From Bugula neritina (taxonomy: Eukaryota > Bryozoa > Gymnolaemata > Cheilostomatida > Bugulidae), in NCBI GenBank assembly GCA_964035545.1, contig OZ037766.1:16376222-16440221 (forward strand): a stretch of 64,000 bases of DNA. The letters run 5' to 3'. Of this stretch, positions 23,601 to 37,800 are shown piece by piece. Within the stretch, counting starts at the first letter, position 1. Each line of letters opens with the position of its first letter. The notes beneath the pieces were generated by a model that made no database searches, was not told the origin of the DNA, and was given only the letters and a program-made list of their open reading frames with translations. Both the position numbers and the translations under genes were made by a program.

Positions 23601-26600
23601 CATATGCACACATATGCACACATATATGCAGGAATGCACAAATACACACACAGTGCACAGAATTTTACAAAATAAAGGAAAAGTATATTTATATAGCTAC
23701 AAGCAAAGATGCATAATACGTTGCATATTTAAACACGTACTAAAAAAGGAATGAAATAACATACAAAATGCTTACCTCTTGCCATATCCTTATGTATCTA
23801 ACAAGTCGTGATATTCGTAGTAGTCTGAGCAGCTGCAGAAGTTTGGCTAGTCGAAGGATTCTAATAGCTCTGCCAGCCTTATATGAGCTGCCATCAAACT
23901 TGAGAAATATATAGTCTATGGGCATACTGCTGACAAAGTCTATGACAAACCAACTTTTGAGGTAGCGTATGGCTATCAGCTTCCCATCTAGTATGACATT
24001 GCCGTGAGAGTCTGCATCAATTATACCTGAAGGTAAACATTTTTATTAGATTTTTTGTATACGGTATACAAAATACGGAAGGCATTTCAGCATCGGTGGA
24101 TTGTGGTAAATTAGACTTCATATTATAATGGATTTGCACAAGCGAACTTATTCTTGAAATGCCAACCAATCAGAGATTGAAGAAGCAGTTCTTATAATAC
24201 TCATCAATTAATTTTAGTTTAACGCAATAATTACATTATAACTCCCTTGCTGCCATTTTTCTCTAACTCTTTGATTAAGAGTTAATAGCGGAAGCCAAAT
24301 TTTAAATTCAAAAGCTAATGAACTGCAAATGAAAGGTATAAAATTTCGTAATTGATTTTAGTTTCATTTCACCCTGCAAGTCTTTTTATATTATTGATTT
24401 TAGCTTTTGTGGATAAACATTTGTATATCTTGCTATAACTACTTAAATAAAATCTCAACACTAAAATAAAGTGCAATTTTTATCCATTGCCTTTATAAGC
24501 CTTTATATTTACAGTTTTACCAGACACCATAATATATACATATATTATATGTTTACTTGATGAGTTTAATACACAAAACTACTTATCATGTAGTTTTTAA
24601 AAACTTTATTACCACAGTATTACTTGTTTATGTTACTAAAACTCCAAGGGTTCACACAAGATACTGTGTCCATTATTTTTGTCAGAAAAAAAATATGTAA
24701 TTACAAGCTACCTGTTCTAAAATTGATGAATATATCTAGAATGAAGAGTGTATCACAGGTTATGTTGAAGATCATCCAATGAGAGCCCATGTCACTGAAG
24801 AAAAAGGCAATTGCGACTGGCAGCACAACCAGATTGGTTACCAAGAAGATGAGCATCAGCAAGTCCCAATACAACCTGTAAAAGAATGATTTTAGGCAAA
24901 TATGGCACTGGTAAAAATGGCACAGATAATAATGGCACAGGTAATAATAGCATGAGTAACAATGACACAAATGGAAAATAGGTAAAAATGGCAAACTGAT
25001 GTTAAATTTTCCCAAACCCCAAACCTAAGCCCCAATCCCCAAACCCAAATCTTCCCCCCCTCAATTCCAAACCTCTAGCCCCCACCCCCAAGCCCCTAAT
25101 GTTGAAAATGCGCCATTTTCACATACTTTGCTACTTGTGCCATTTTTACCTGTCCCATTTTACCTGTGCCATTTTTACCGGACACCGTAAAAGAATATTA
25201 GCAGATGATCAGTTAGCTCAGAGGCCATCTATCCCACGGCTGTGAGCTACATGCACAGTTCTCTTTCACAGGAAGTTTGAACCAAGGCCTTTGTGTCTGA
25301 CCTCGGCATACAAGATTAGTTCATTAACCTTTCATTTGCTTGTTTATCTTGCCGGAAATCAGAAGCGGGCAATTTTAAAATATATATTATCAAAGGGATT
25401 TTCCTAGTTTTAATTAAGCTTTTATTGTTTAAATATTTTATCATGGGATTAAATATACTTTACTAGCATAAATATATTTGATATTGGTAACATGTACATA
25501 AGTTGCAATAGTCACGCACCAACTCGCTTCACTTAACTTGCAAGGCAGTTGCTGATGATTTGATTGAACAGAAAACCTTCGAAATACCCAGTTGATTGAG
25601 TCAACTGTGTCGATATTATTGACCCGCTAGCTGCTAGATGCAAGCTCATGAAAACTTTGATTTCATGTGAAGACGGAGGAGTTTAATATATCTATGAATA
25701 GTAGGGTTTCAGGCAAATAACCAGTGTGTGTTATGAGGATAGATATTAAATCAACATTCTTATAATTAGCCCAACACATATGAGAGCTCAACTCAATACT
25801 AGCTGATTCAGTACTGAACTGCAGGCAAAACATGGCTGTGTGTGTTTAGCATAGACTTACAATGTATTTTCTCTGTTTTGATATTCACTAGTACCACATC
25901 TCATGCATACACATAATGAGCACTCTGTACTACAAATATTAGCATTGCATTAAAATTATATATGAGAAGCATTGTTGAAGAGTTAAAAAACAACTAAACT
26001 TATTGAAACTTTAGTTTTACAATATTTCAATGCTGTTTCTTGTATATGATTTTATAGCAAATTTTCTGGCCCATATTGATACTCTAGAATATTATGTTGC
26101 ATTGTGGTACATGACCCCTGCATACTGTGTGCTTCCTGAAGTTTAGACATAGAATATGCTGAGCTATTAGAGAAGGGAATAGTTTAGTGGATGAGGTGAT
26201 GCATGTTTTCTTTCATTAAATATTACTTTAAGATACTCTCAAAAATCTCCTGTTTGTTAATACTCTCCCTCAGTATGAAAACCCTGATAACAAGAAAATT
26301 TATAAGTAGACTAAAGACTGTCACACAGGAGCAATTTTAACAGATGCTCTTGTTGGCATCACCTATGGTACTGCTTGGATCCAGACCCATTACTTGGGGC
26401 ACATTATGCCAAGGCTGCTCCCTATTATTTCAAACTGTTCTATTAGTTTCCATTAACCAGATTTTTTGTTATACATACATTAAAATATGGACAGAGAAGA
26501 GATAGGTGGGGATGGGTGAGGGTTAAAATATAATATATATATATAATACAGATAGCTTATTGTTTCAAACAATAATAAACACTTATAACTGACAAGTTAT

Positions 26601-28225
26601 TTCTGTATGAACCATACCAATAATCTGACAGATTAAAGCACTTGAATAGATGCATTAAAGGAATCTAAATGTATACTGTAAATGTGTATTGTTAGAATAT
26701 ATTACTAAGTTTTCCATGCTTCATTTTAGTGTACATTAATATACCTGTTTCCTCCAGAAAGTATAATATTTATATTATGTTTAGTAACTTAATTAAACAA
26801 CTCCACACCCTTCTAACAAACCTTACCACTCATTAGTGCTAGTTACATAACATATATTAGTGTTGCAGGCATTCTGATCATAGCTAGTATAAGCTGCTAG
26901 GACCAGAGAATCTTTGCATGTGCTGTTGGTGCAGCTGCAAGATGAGTTGAGTAAATGCATGAACAGCTTTTTTAATTACAAGTTAATTTCTTAGTAATGA
27001 CCTATAAGATACATGCAGAAAGACATATAATTAAAATTACCAAGCCAAGTGGAAACACTAAATAAATTGATTAACTTTAGTGTCACAACAATCAAGTTTG
27101 CATGTCTTTCATTTCTCTAATTGAATAGGAAGTCTATCCAAAGTCATCACAGTGTCTTTCTATGGTCAGCAGTTTAAAACAAAGATCATACTGTTTGTTT
27201 TTCATTATTCTGCCCTCAGCAATAACTCTTTTGTGTTGTAATCAGTATTCAATATTATATCTGTCACTTCTAGCAATTAACTAGCTAGCAGCTGGATCAT
27301 TAATACAATATCTTTTATTGTCATTCTTAGGCCTCAATACAATACATTATGCAGTAAAACTATAGCAAGTTTCTGTTACAATGTATTACCTATAACACAT
27401 TACATAATCGTTGTTTTGTTCCAACCTGCAAGCATAGTTTTTTAGCCTGTAAAGTTACAATATTAATGTGCATGCAAATATAGGCAGTTTAGCTTGATAT
27501 TGCGTACCAAGCAAAACATTGTTATTACTACGTGCTCCCCCCCCCCCCCCCACCCCCAGTCAGCAAATCCACATTTTTATTCTACTACAGAGAGACAGAC
27601 CATAAACATATGTTTCACCATATGCAGTGTACCTCTTGTAGCAAAGACTTCTCCGCTGTTGAGGTGTTTGCCTGGCAATCTTTCAGGCAATCAGCTGCTT
27701 TTGTGAACTTAGTGTATTGACACGTGTTCAGAACAAGCACACTTGTTAAAGTACTGCAAGCTGGCAGTTTGAGTAAAATCAGCTTTTGGTGCACAAAAGA
27801 TATGGCTGAGAAGCCAATCAAGCATTGGCTTTCATGTCATTGAAAGACACAGTGATTAGCTTGACAATCATGACAGTCACTTCTTAGCAATAGCTTTGAT
27901 CTACTGTATGCATGGAAAAGCAGTCTTATAAGTAACGGCAATTTCCTATATAAGTACAGTCATCTTTTTTCTGTATTCATTTATCTATTCTCTTTTACCC
28001 ACATTATACAATTAGTTCATTACATGCGTTTAGAGGGATAAAACCTCAGCTGTACTCTTTCATAACATAATATTCTTAACTAAAATTGCAAAAATACTTA
28101 ATTATAAGGTCGTGGAGAACTAAATAAATGGTCAATGAACTTAGGAGTTAAGAAGGAGTTATGGAACATAGTTTAAAGGGTTGCAATAGATGATAATTAA
28201 TGAACACCTATATACAATAAAAAAA

Positions 28226-28256
<31 letters not shown>

Positions 28257-30077
28257 AATTATATGCATATAGACTACATATAATGCTAAACATTATGGTG
28301 ATGCTGCATATAGTCATAATTACATGTACCTGAAGTTACTGCAGGGGTGAATAATCCATTTACTTGATGCGTATTGCCTTCTTTTCTCTTTCTGCAGGGC
28401 TGTTCGACTGCCAAACAGCTTCATAGCCAGTTTGTTGTCTGCAGCTTGTATGAAAGAAAAGAGATGATTTTTCAATCCGGGCTCTGCAATCTCCCTTCCA
28501 GTATTCCATTGGTCATTTTCAAGGTTCATATCTCCGAATACACTAGAAATATATTTGAGAACAAAAAAGTAGCCTACATTAAATCACCTTTGGGATAACA
28601 CACATGGATGGATCCCTTGGGAGAAATAACAACAAGTCTTGATCATTAAAACAAGTATAAGGCCAAAGAAGAAAACCCAGTTTTAGTTCTCTGAAACTTC
28701 AATATTTTCGTTGTTTTCCTAAAGTTGTTTCAGTGTAGTAAGTTCTTGCATGTATAAACTTAAAATACCAGTCTGATGGTTAAATAATATGACATTTGTA
28801 TGTTCTATGCTGTATTATAACATAAATGCAGTATGCAGTATGTTGGTTGATATGCATGCATATATTATATCCACAGTCAATAAGCATATATACCTAGCAT
28901 AGCTAGAACTTCACATTACTATATAAATATATGAAAGTACCAAGATATCAGGGCAAGAAAAACATCTGATATCTTTAAATAAGCTTGGAGTGTGTTGTGA
29001 TACAAAAGCAGAATTACATCATAGCAAACTAGTAGCCATTGCAATCACATTGTCTATATTTATCTGCTCATATTTGCTAATAATTTAACTATTTGAAAAT
29101 AATATAATGGGATCCCATCCTTATACTTACAGCTAGACAACAAAGTTTAGACTTTTTCATTTCATCTAAAGGTGTTATTAAACTATCAAAGATGGCATAA
29201 CTGCTAGCAGTTTTTAAAATGAATGTTTAATAATCTGTAAACTTTAAAATTTATTTTGCCATGATCCTGTTTATATAATTACATGCTTAGAAGGCTCTAA
29301 GGAGATCAATTTACAGGACACTGCAGAATTTATAGCAACCCTGGTAGTACTTGGCCATCAAAAAAAAATTCAACAAGATAAAAACATTAGACGCTATAAA
29401 GTACGATATGCTCACCTATGCTGTCTCTTGCTCTCTGCATCTTCACTGCACTCTGCCGTCTGCGTGCTGCTGACAGAGAGTCGGTGTTTGCTCAATCGGC
29501 TACCTTTTTTCACTTTAGAACTGTGACCAGAATCTTCATCATCCCTCAGCGGCTCTTGTGAACTCTTTTTGCTATTTGGTTTCATTTCCTTTGCAACTTT
29601 AATAAACAGCTCATTCCATTTTGAAGAACTGGACTTACGTGAAGCAGGATTTAAATTATCAGATGCCGACAGCTTTGCTGATGGCACTGCCTCCTTTTCG
29701 CTGCAGTTTTCTATTATTATAGTTTGCAGAGAAATATTCTCCTGCCCATTACTAACACTGGTTTCACGCCCACCAAGTACATCACAAGCATTGTTACACT
29801 GATAACTTTTTCTGTAATCTGCCTTTTTGTGTATACAAGTTGTGCCTGCACTGTCAGATTTTAAGGTCGGAGATCCAACAGCTTTTGGCTGATGAGATAC
29901 GGGAGGTATCTGAGGCGTGCCGTTAGGTTGTTGTAATGTTTCTTGCTGCTTCACTGCTGGTGTAAGAGGTGTAAGCGGTGATTCAACATCTGGAATAAGT
30001 TTATCCGTATCTGTAAAATCCAAATCTTCGCTGCCAATTCTAAATCTAATCACTGATTGAGCAGCAACCTCTGTCAT
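17616..30077 (-). CDS. Hyperpolarisation-activated cyclic nucleotide-gated (HCN) cation channel
   Basis: Twelve exons, phases agreeing: 30077-29416, 28542-28330, 24875-24712, 24026-23776, 22948-22799, 22477-22259, 21983-21837, 20445-20271, 19865-19794, 19657-19419, 18546-18317 and 17925-17616; 943 aa. A low-complexity N-terminus (about 1-225) leads into the HCN-type segment before S1 ([25 protein letters not shown]). The S4 sensor (about 395-428) has Arg/Lys every third residue ([20 protein letters not shown]). The pore has the HCN/K+ filter CIGYG (about 501-505). The C-linker holds [14 protein letters not shown]. The cyclic-nucleotide-binding domain (about 605-765) keeps YFGEISLL and the phosphate-contact Arg. 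It is a plasma-membrane pacemaker (Ih) channel opened by hyperpolarisation. Start: first ATG after an in-frame stop. The C-terminus is acidic and serine-rich, with no family match. Confidence 0.93.
20087..20212. repeat. Dispersed intronic repeat, copy 1
   Basis: Clearly alignable with 22119-22242, in another intron of the same gene: shared words include GCAAACTTTA/GTAAACTTTT, TTGCTCT, ACACAAATATC and CCTATTTTTAAATACC/CTTATTTTTTAAACACC. Confidence 0.5.
20579..21028. mobile_element. Solo LTR in an HCN intron (450 bp)
   Basis: The segment begins TGTAACAGG and ends CTATAACA (TG...CA) and is bordered by ATAC on both sides (20575-20578 and 21029-21032), a 4-bp target duplication typical of Ty3/Gypsy insertion. 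It has a TATAAA-like box near 20622 and is GC-richer than its surroundings. It does not resemble the 5992-9074 LTR, so it is a second family. No internal region is present. Confidence 0.75.
22119..22242. repeat. Dispersed intronic repeat, copy 2
   Basis: Diverged second copy of 20087-20212, same orientation. Family unknown. Confidence 0.5.
23203..23655. repeat. CA-rich microsatellite (TACACACA variants)
   Basis: About 450 bp of TACACACA, TACACACACA, CGAACACACA and related units in the HCN intron between the S4 exon and the S5 exon. The long open frames across it are artefacts of the repeat. Confidence 0.95.
24888..25186. mobile_element. Small inverted-repeat insertion with 10-bp direct flanks
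   Basis: GTAAAAGAAT occurs at 24878-24887 and 25187-25196, bracketing 299 bp. The ends carry inverted copies of a GGTAAAAATGGCAC-type word (left GGTAAAAATGGCACAG, right CTGTGCCATTTTTACC), repeated several times. The centre is a run of CCCCAAACCC-like words. It looks like a short foldback transposon. The left flank is part of the splice acceptor of HCN exon 3. Confidence 0.6.
27537..27550. repeat. Poly-C tract
   Basis: An unbroken run of about 14 C, extended by CACCCCC, in a large HCN intron. Confidence 0.9.
28227..28260. repeat. TA microsatellite
   Basis: Short interrupted TA run, 70 bp downstream of HCN exon 2 in gene sense. Confidence 0.9.
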
Positions 30078-30104
30078 TTTTTTTAAGTTGGTAGTCGCTG
30101 TCAA

Positions 30105-33100
30105 TATTTGCTACACATATTTCCAAGCTCTAAAGCTTTTAAGCTCCTTGAACACAATGATGGAAGAGCTAATGAACAAGAAGACTATAAGACTTGAGAC
30201 GAAGTAAGATATTTTATAATCTAATGTATATACTTTAAATATATCAGGCAACGTGTAACCCTTTAATATTTACTAACAGTGATACTGATTAATTGCCTAC
30301 AAAGTCCAGCAGCAATACCTACTATGCCTTATATTACAGCATGCGTATTCATTAATCAATTTTTTTCTCCATCAATATAAGCCAGCTTATAAGAGAGCAT
30401 TTGCCCTATAACATTAGCAGCGTAATATTTCTCAATCCTTTAGTAAATGGCTTTATTGAATGTCATGTTGACAATTACAAAAGCTAAAGTGAAGTGAATA
30501 TGACGTTTTTTAAGTTTTTAAATTAGCAAATATTTAACAATCTGCTTAAACTTTGCATTTAGTATATAATATATATTACAATCAAATACACTCACAATAA
30601 GTAGAGATCCTATTAATTAGTTGGAATAATAATTACTAAATTTAAATTGAAGAATAATCTGTTTTACATAAAACTGAGATGAGCACATGTGAGCTATAAG
30701 TGTTAATTACTATAAATTGAGTCTTTTAACATAATTATTATTTTGAATAGGATAATAGGTTTGATAGACTTTTTTTCATGACCCATTAGCAAATACAGGG
30801 TGGAGCTCACAAAACTTCAGTGATGGATTTTTTTAATGGCAACATCATGTAATGTACATTATAACATTGTTCAAGCAAGTTTTAGAAATTGACTTTTCAT
30901 GTGAAACTTTCACCATAAATGCTGAGAGTTTTGTAATACAAATTAGATAAACATGTGTTGAGCATCTCTAATGTATAGCTTTTTATAGGTCTTTATAGTA
31001 GTTAGTTCTGTGTGGCATTCAAGTGTGAGTTTCTTGTATTTTAGCATAAACCTATATATAGACAAGCCATCATAAGTACCTAACCCAAATTTTTTAGTAA
31101 TAATATATCAAATTTCATGTATGCAAAAAAAAACAGTAATAAAAGAATGTTGATGCAAAATTTTACATATTAATACATACATTTTCCAAGTGCCATTATC
31201 CCTAATTTTTATACCACTCTGCTCCATGATAAACAATTACGACTAATGAAAAATATGTGCATCATATAATGTTGACAATAGGTCTACAACTGTGGTAGGT
31301 AGTGCAAAAGAAGAAGATAATTAGCAAGCTAATTTTATTTTTTCATTTCTTTAAAATACCTTTCTTTACAAACTTAAAAATTATTATTATATATTTTTGA
31401 AAAAATAAATTTATTCACACTTGGAGAACACATTTTTAATACACCTTCAGAAGCAAGCAACTATTCCAAGCTTACAAGTTACAATAATAATAAGCAGCTA
31501 AATTACAGTATGCTAAAATTAGATACAGACAGTATATACATATGTGTTAAATGCATGTGCAGGAACAAAATATGTGTTCAAATTTGCTTAAGCCTCACCA
31601 CCCCTTGCAATTTTCGTATATTAGCTTGAAAGTAAAAATAGTGAAGAAGATTCAGTTTAGTGAATATACTGCTTCAAATTTAAATAAAAACTATAACTTT
31701 GTATCTTATAATCATCAAGTGTGGCTCACGTTTGTTTGATTGCCACCAAGTTTCACTTGTGATTCAAAGTTAGTCTTTCGGAGTTGTCTCCTTGTGATAG
31801 ATGTGTTTGGAGTAGCCTTCTCGCGATAACTTACAAGCCCATTTAGAAAAAACACTAGTAATTAAAATTGTCGAGTGGCTCATACGAGCAGCCGCACAAA
31901 ATTGCAGAATAAGCTATTTCTGCTACGCGGTAAGTTTGAAGCAGCACACTTTTGAAGCCAGCTGTACCAATGGAAGACTTCTCATTTTTTGCATTCATAG
32001 TAACGGTATTACTATTAGAATAGTTGTCGTAAACTTTAGTCTTTATCTACGTCACAGTAACAATAAATTGTAGTATAAGTGCAGTAGCAAATGATTTTCA
32101 CCATGAGTGTGTCACTTTAAGTTTAACTTTCAGCTTAAAATTCAAATTAGCAGACCTATGGCTACTCTAACTGCTACGCCTACAGTTACCGTTAGTCATT
32201 AGTGCTAGTGTTGCTCTTACTCATGGTACTTAACATGAGTGATTGTTTAATGGTATTGTACTTGGCATTAGTCTTACTAACTGATATATTCATAGCCATA
32301 CTCAGTCTTATACTATTACAATTAGTGCTACGGTTAGCCTTAGAAGTTAACAGAGTTACTCAAGTATTTGTGTAAGTCAAAGTGTTACGCCAATAAGTAT
32401 GAGTATCACTATCACTACGACTATGAGTATGAGTGTGACTATGAAGTATAAGCATTTACTATTAAATTTTATATCTTAGTCTTGCCCATCACTGTTAATC
32501 AGACTTGGTATTAATAAAATTATTAATAATTATAATAAACCTAATAACCATTTTTAATTCAGCTTGAACTTCAACTTGAAAACTATTGATGTATTTTGAT
32601 TTACCAAATTTCAAAGCTATTCAATTTCAGGTACTTTTGATTAAAAAGGGTAATTTGATGCTTGTTATGATTATTATAAGAAAAATCATTATGATTATAT
32701 TTAGTATAATAATGACTTAATTTGTATTGAGATTGTACAAATTATTCCATACTAATGTTTGATTTGAATTTTAATTTTACTTAGAGTTAGAGTCAGCAGC
32801 TGCAATTCTACAAGCTAGTGTTATATTCATTGAACTTTTATAGAATATTTATAAACTAAGATGTAACTTTAATATAAAATTAAATCATTTACAATTTAAA
32901 TTAAAATCTACCTATACTTATAGTCACATTTTGACTTATGTCTTATAAAGTGATACTTAATTTGTAAGCTTGCCATAAGGCCACTTCCTGTTTAGTAGCA
33001 AAGTTGGGCTCAAGCCATACTAAGTTCAATCAATAACTAAAAGCAAATCAAATAAAGGCACAGAAAAAAATCTCAAATTCAACTTAATAACTTTAGCTGG

Positions 33101-33750
33101 CCTAAATCAGTCTGAGTGGCCTTGTTTTTCCTCAAGTCAGAATTATATTGAATATATATTATAACTGACCAAAAATAATTTTTTATTCAATTGATAGACA
33201 TTGATGAATAGTTTAGATGTACATGAATTTACCAATTCAATATGAAACACATTACTTATTTTAAAATTAAAAATTATTAAGCTACATAATCATGCTAATA
33301 GATGACTGCCAGCTGATTATATTAGCCATAGTTTTTTATGAAATTGAAAAACAGTCTCTCTAAAATAGCTTTAAATAAACCTGACTTTCACCTGTTTTAC
33401 TAATTGGAAACTATGGTTTTGCCTATTTATATCTTGATTTATGGTTTCATTAGTAATTTAGAAATTTGATCAATTTATTTATTTTTATTTTAATATTTAC
33501 CCTATTGACTTATTTTGATCATTATGTGCATAAAGTTAATTAGAATGTTTGGAGTATCATAATAATATTGTGATTAAAATCGAAATCTTAGTTTACAGCA
33601 TTCAAATCACTATACTTGTGTGTAGGCAGCCATGTTTTAGCGAGGGACTTGGTTAAATATTCCATGACTTCATTTTCTCGACATATTTATAGTTTTGACA
33701 ATACTGTAACAGATTTAATCTCAAGTTGACTTTTTATATTGATGACCGCA

Positions 33751-33752
<2 letters not shown>
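30105..33752. other. Non-coding gap between the HCN gene and the split TA/LTR region
   Basis: Holds the 5' flank of the HCN gene. No exon recognised. About 32150-32460 is a patch of shuffled CTA/AGT/ACT words like the block at 10375-11100. An upstream non-coding HCN exon cannot be excluded. Confidence 0.5.

Positions 33753-33808
<56 letters not shown>
33753..33808. repeat. TA microsatellite, left part
   Basis: Pure TA run that stops exactly at the solo LTR starting at 33809. Confidence 0.95.
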
Positions 33809-34484
<676 letters not shown>

Positions 34485-34626
34485 ATCTGATACTTTGATA
34501 AAAAAAAGACCTTCCAAACTATACATTGTAACATTTCGAGCACTATTTAATTTATGATATAGATACATTTAAAATATATATATAAGAATTTGAAATACCG
34601 TACTTTTTCATAATATATCGTATATT

Positions 34627-34677
34627 TAGTAAACTGTAAATATCACTCAAATTTTGAGTGATATTTATAGTTTACTA
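34627..34677. repeat. Near-perfect 25-bp inverted repeat (hairpin)
   Basis: Arms start TAGTAAACTG and end TAGTTTACTA, with one mismatch and almost no loop (AAATTTT centre). It lies 167 bp before the proposed start codon of the gene at 34844, so it could be a promoter feature or a MITE remnant. Confidence 0.7.
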
Positions 34678-34843
34678 AGCTTGCGCATTACATATATGTG
34701 GTTAAATTCACAATGTAGTATATTTTATATATTATGCCAGTGTAAAGTAATAAACAATATCGGTTCAATCAATTTAATTTAACATATATATTATATTTAC
34801 TATATCATTTTATTTAGCAGTGGATGTTCTAGGGCGTTGTATC

Positions 34844-37800
34844 ATGATTTCTTCTAATCATGGAAAGCTCACTCCGAATACTCACCGAAAGCATAGACAG
34901 GCAAGTTGAATATCATGCATCAGTGTTATAGCAGTGATAGTCAAATTCTATATCTACAGCGTACTTTTCAATTGAATATTTTAAATAAAAGCAGTTTACT
35001 GTTTCGCCCATGTTTCTTTTCTTAGCGCACGCACACACACCACCTTGAAAGTCTGCTCAATATTGTACATGAATAACATGCAAATAATGAGAAATTTTGC
35101 AATTTTCCTTAGTACTGACAAAATAACACGTGATTTTATTTTAGGCTTCAGATGCCAAATGGCGAGCCAACATGCATGCTTGCTATCATTTATTAAAGCA
35201 CACTTCCAACAATCCAAACTTAAAAAAGATCAAAACTAAAGGAGGCAAGATAACGAGGGTATGTACTTTCAAAACTTCCTAAATTTTACTGGCAGAACTT
35301 GTATGAAAATATTGACCTTTGGCTTAATTGCAAAATGTGGACCTTCTTTTCTTGCAGTTTAAAAAAATTTAGTGCTATATTTATTCATAGATTGGTGCTC
35401 TTAATATGACGTTACAGCAGCTACCTGTGATAGAGGTTGTTTTATCTCAGCTTTTGGAAGGTGAATATTTTTTTCTTTCATCACGTGTATTCATGGCGCT
35501 ATAACATATACATGTATATACATTTACATTATGTATACACAAAATACTAGCAAGAATACTATTGATTTATATAGTGTTGGCTAACACATTATATTTCTAA
35601 TAATTTTAGTTGCAGCATAAAACATAGTTTTTAAACCTATACATATCAGCATTTTTCTGGATGTTCAAATAACACTGTTGTGTATTGTCCAAAAATATTA
35701 ACTTTTGTTTCTAGTTTAATACGTGTAAAACCTATGCTTAAATAAATAAATTACAGTTTTAATTGCAGCTAAAAATAAACAATTCAACACAAGTGAGTCG
35801 CTGTCTACGGTAAAGTCGGAATTCAGCGCTCTAACCGAGCAAGTTCGTAGGTATGAACTGTTAAGTCTGCTAATGTTTTCACTCAATTGTCGACAAGAGC
35901 TAGATCACAATTGTTTTTGAATGTTTCTAATTATTTAAGTGCAGTTGTGATTTTCCTTATATAGAAATCAAATTGCTAATAAAAGAGTGCACCTTGTACA
36001 AGCTAGTAGTAGCAGTAACAGGATGAGTGCTCGTTCTGACAGCCTTTCAGCATCAGCTTCTTGCAGTGAGGAATTCATTCTAAGTACTCCTTCAAGTGAT
36101 GGGCTACCAAGTAGATCCACTAGTGTTGCCAACTCATGCTTTAGGTTAGTTAACCTCCCTTCTCTATAAAATTCTATTGAAACATATTCAATTACATCCA
36201 TCGTAAGTGTTGAGATTTATATGCTGTTGCAATATAAACAATTTGTTAGAACTGTATAGGGTATAGTCATGCAGTGAATATACAATATAGCTGCAGAGGT
36301 TGTACTTTTCCAGCAGTTATTGTCTATGATCACAGGATATTAAACTCAATAATAACTTGTTGTATTTTTGCTAAGTTGAAAATATTTGAGGTTTCATATA
36401 AGGCTCAGGCTTCACTGCAAGTACAATACTTTTCATCAGGTCTATTTGTATTTTAAGTTTCTTCATGTGCCTATAATTCAATATAGTGAACTGTCTGGTA
36501 CAACAACTGCTCAACTCTCAAGATGCTCTTCACCTGACGAACTTAAATCAAAAGTAGATGATTTTTCTGAAGGTAAGTCTACAAATACTTGCAAGATATA
36601 TTCACTTCTGCACATCCTTTAAAGTTTAAGGCAACATTAAACGTAGAGCCACATGAAGTGGATTTTTGCCCTGGCTGGCAAAATTCTGTACATTGTAAAG
36701 TTGGGCTTTTGTGCAAATTTCTTTCGATCACAATACTGGACAAACACTGCGGAAAGTCTCTGCGGCAATGATCTAATTGGTTGATTGCTTAGCCCACTTG
36801 TTGTGTTTCATGTTTACAGTTTTATTTCAATCATTGTCCCATTGAGAATAACATGAGTGAGGTTTAAAATGGAAACAATTTATACTGCAGGGCAGTAAAA
36901 CCATTGGCAGTTATAGAACTGGTCACTTGAGGTTCACTCCTGCTGACAACATATTGTGCATAGCAGATAGCTCCCACAGGAAACTTTTCAGCTTTGCATG
37001 TGGAATTCTTCTCAATGTAGTCCCAGCCTAATCTGTCAGTGTATAGTAATCATTACTCATCAGTATTAAATTTATTTTACTGGTTTTTGGCTCCATATAA
37101 AATATTGTGCTTTTAGAAATATTTGACGATCTGTATGCATCTGATAGCATGGTAAGTTGCCTTTATGCATTAATTGTATTTGCAGTGCTTGCTGAATAAC
37201 TATTTCACTTGAATGCCACGTTGCTAGTATAAATCAAACTTATTATTCTGTTATTATTACCAAGCTTCTGAGCAGTATTGTCATGCAGGTGTAAATGTTT
37301 GTCTTGTTAACTATTGTATTGTAGTTCAATGAAGACATCAGTGAAGTATTCCCCTCAGTGAGTGGGCAGTCTGTGAACGTTGAGAAGTTTATAGATTTAA
37401 ACTGTTGGACATCATCTCAGACACCCTTCTCACCATCTAATCTGTACAGCAGTCCTGCGGCCAAGTATGTAGTAAAGAGTTGTCTTACCATTTCTTACAT
37501 ATAAATATATACAGTATTAATTTATTGTCTCAAGGTTATAGTTTTATAAATCTACTATATTGTGTAGTATGTTGGCTGTGAATATTATAGTGAATCAGTG
37601 GGTCAATCTAAAAAAAACTCAACATTAGTGAGGATACTAATAAAAAATTACTTGAAGGATTGACTTTAATTGGCAATAGTTTATTGCCTTTTAATTGTCT
37701 CAATGTAATTTATTTATCGGTCTTTCTTACTTATTGGAAACCTGTTTTGTTTTTTGTCTGCTTTACATTTGCTGTTTGTTAGAAGTAGGCTACTGGTATC

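Noticed and set aside
23179-23658. Long open frames (up to 159 codons) of alternating Cys-Val or Thr-His
   Set aside because: They are translations of the CA-rich microsatellite in all frames, inside an HCN intron.
25548-25590. Second hammerhead-like CTGATGA with a later CGAAA
   Set aside because: No pairing stem II or III and no cleavage triplet in place.
30078-30104. Longer HCN start nine codons upstream
   Set aside because: The upstream codon is TTG, with a stop just before it; the first ATG is at 30077.
34860-34900. ATG at 34860 (MESSLRIL...) as start of the HLH-like gene
   Set aside because: That frame leaves two bases at the donor, and the next exon then runs into a stop; the ATG at 34844 gives phase agreement.
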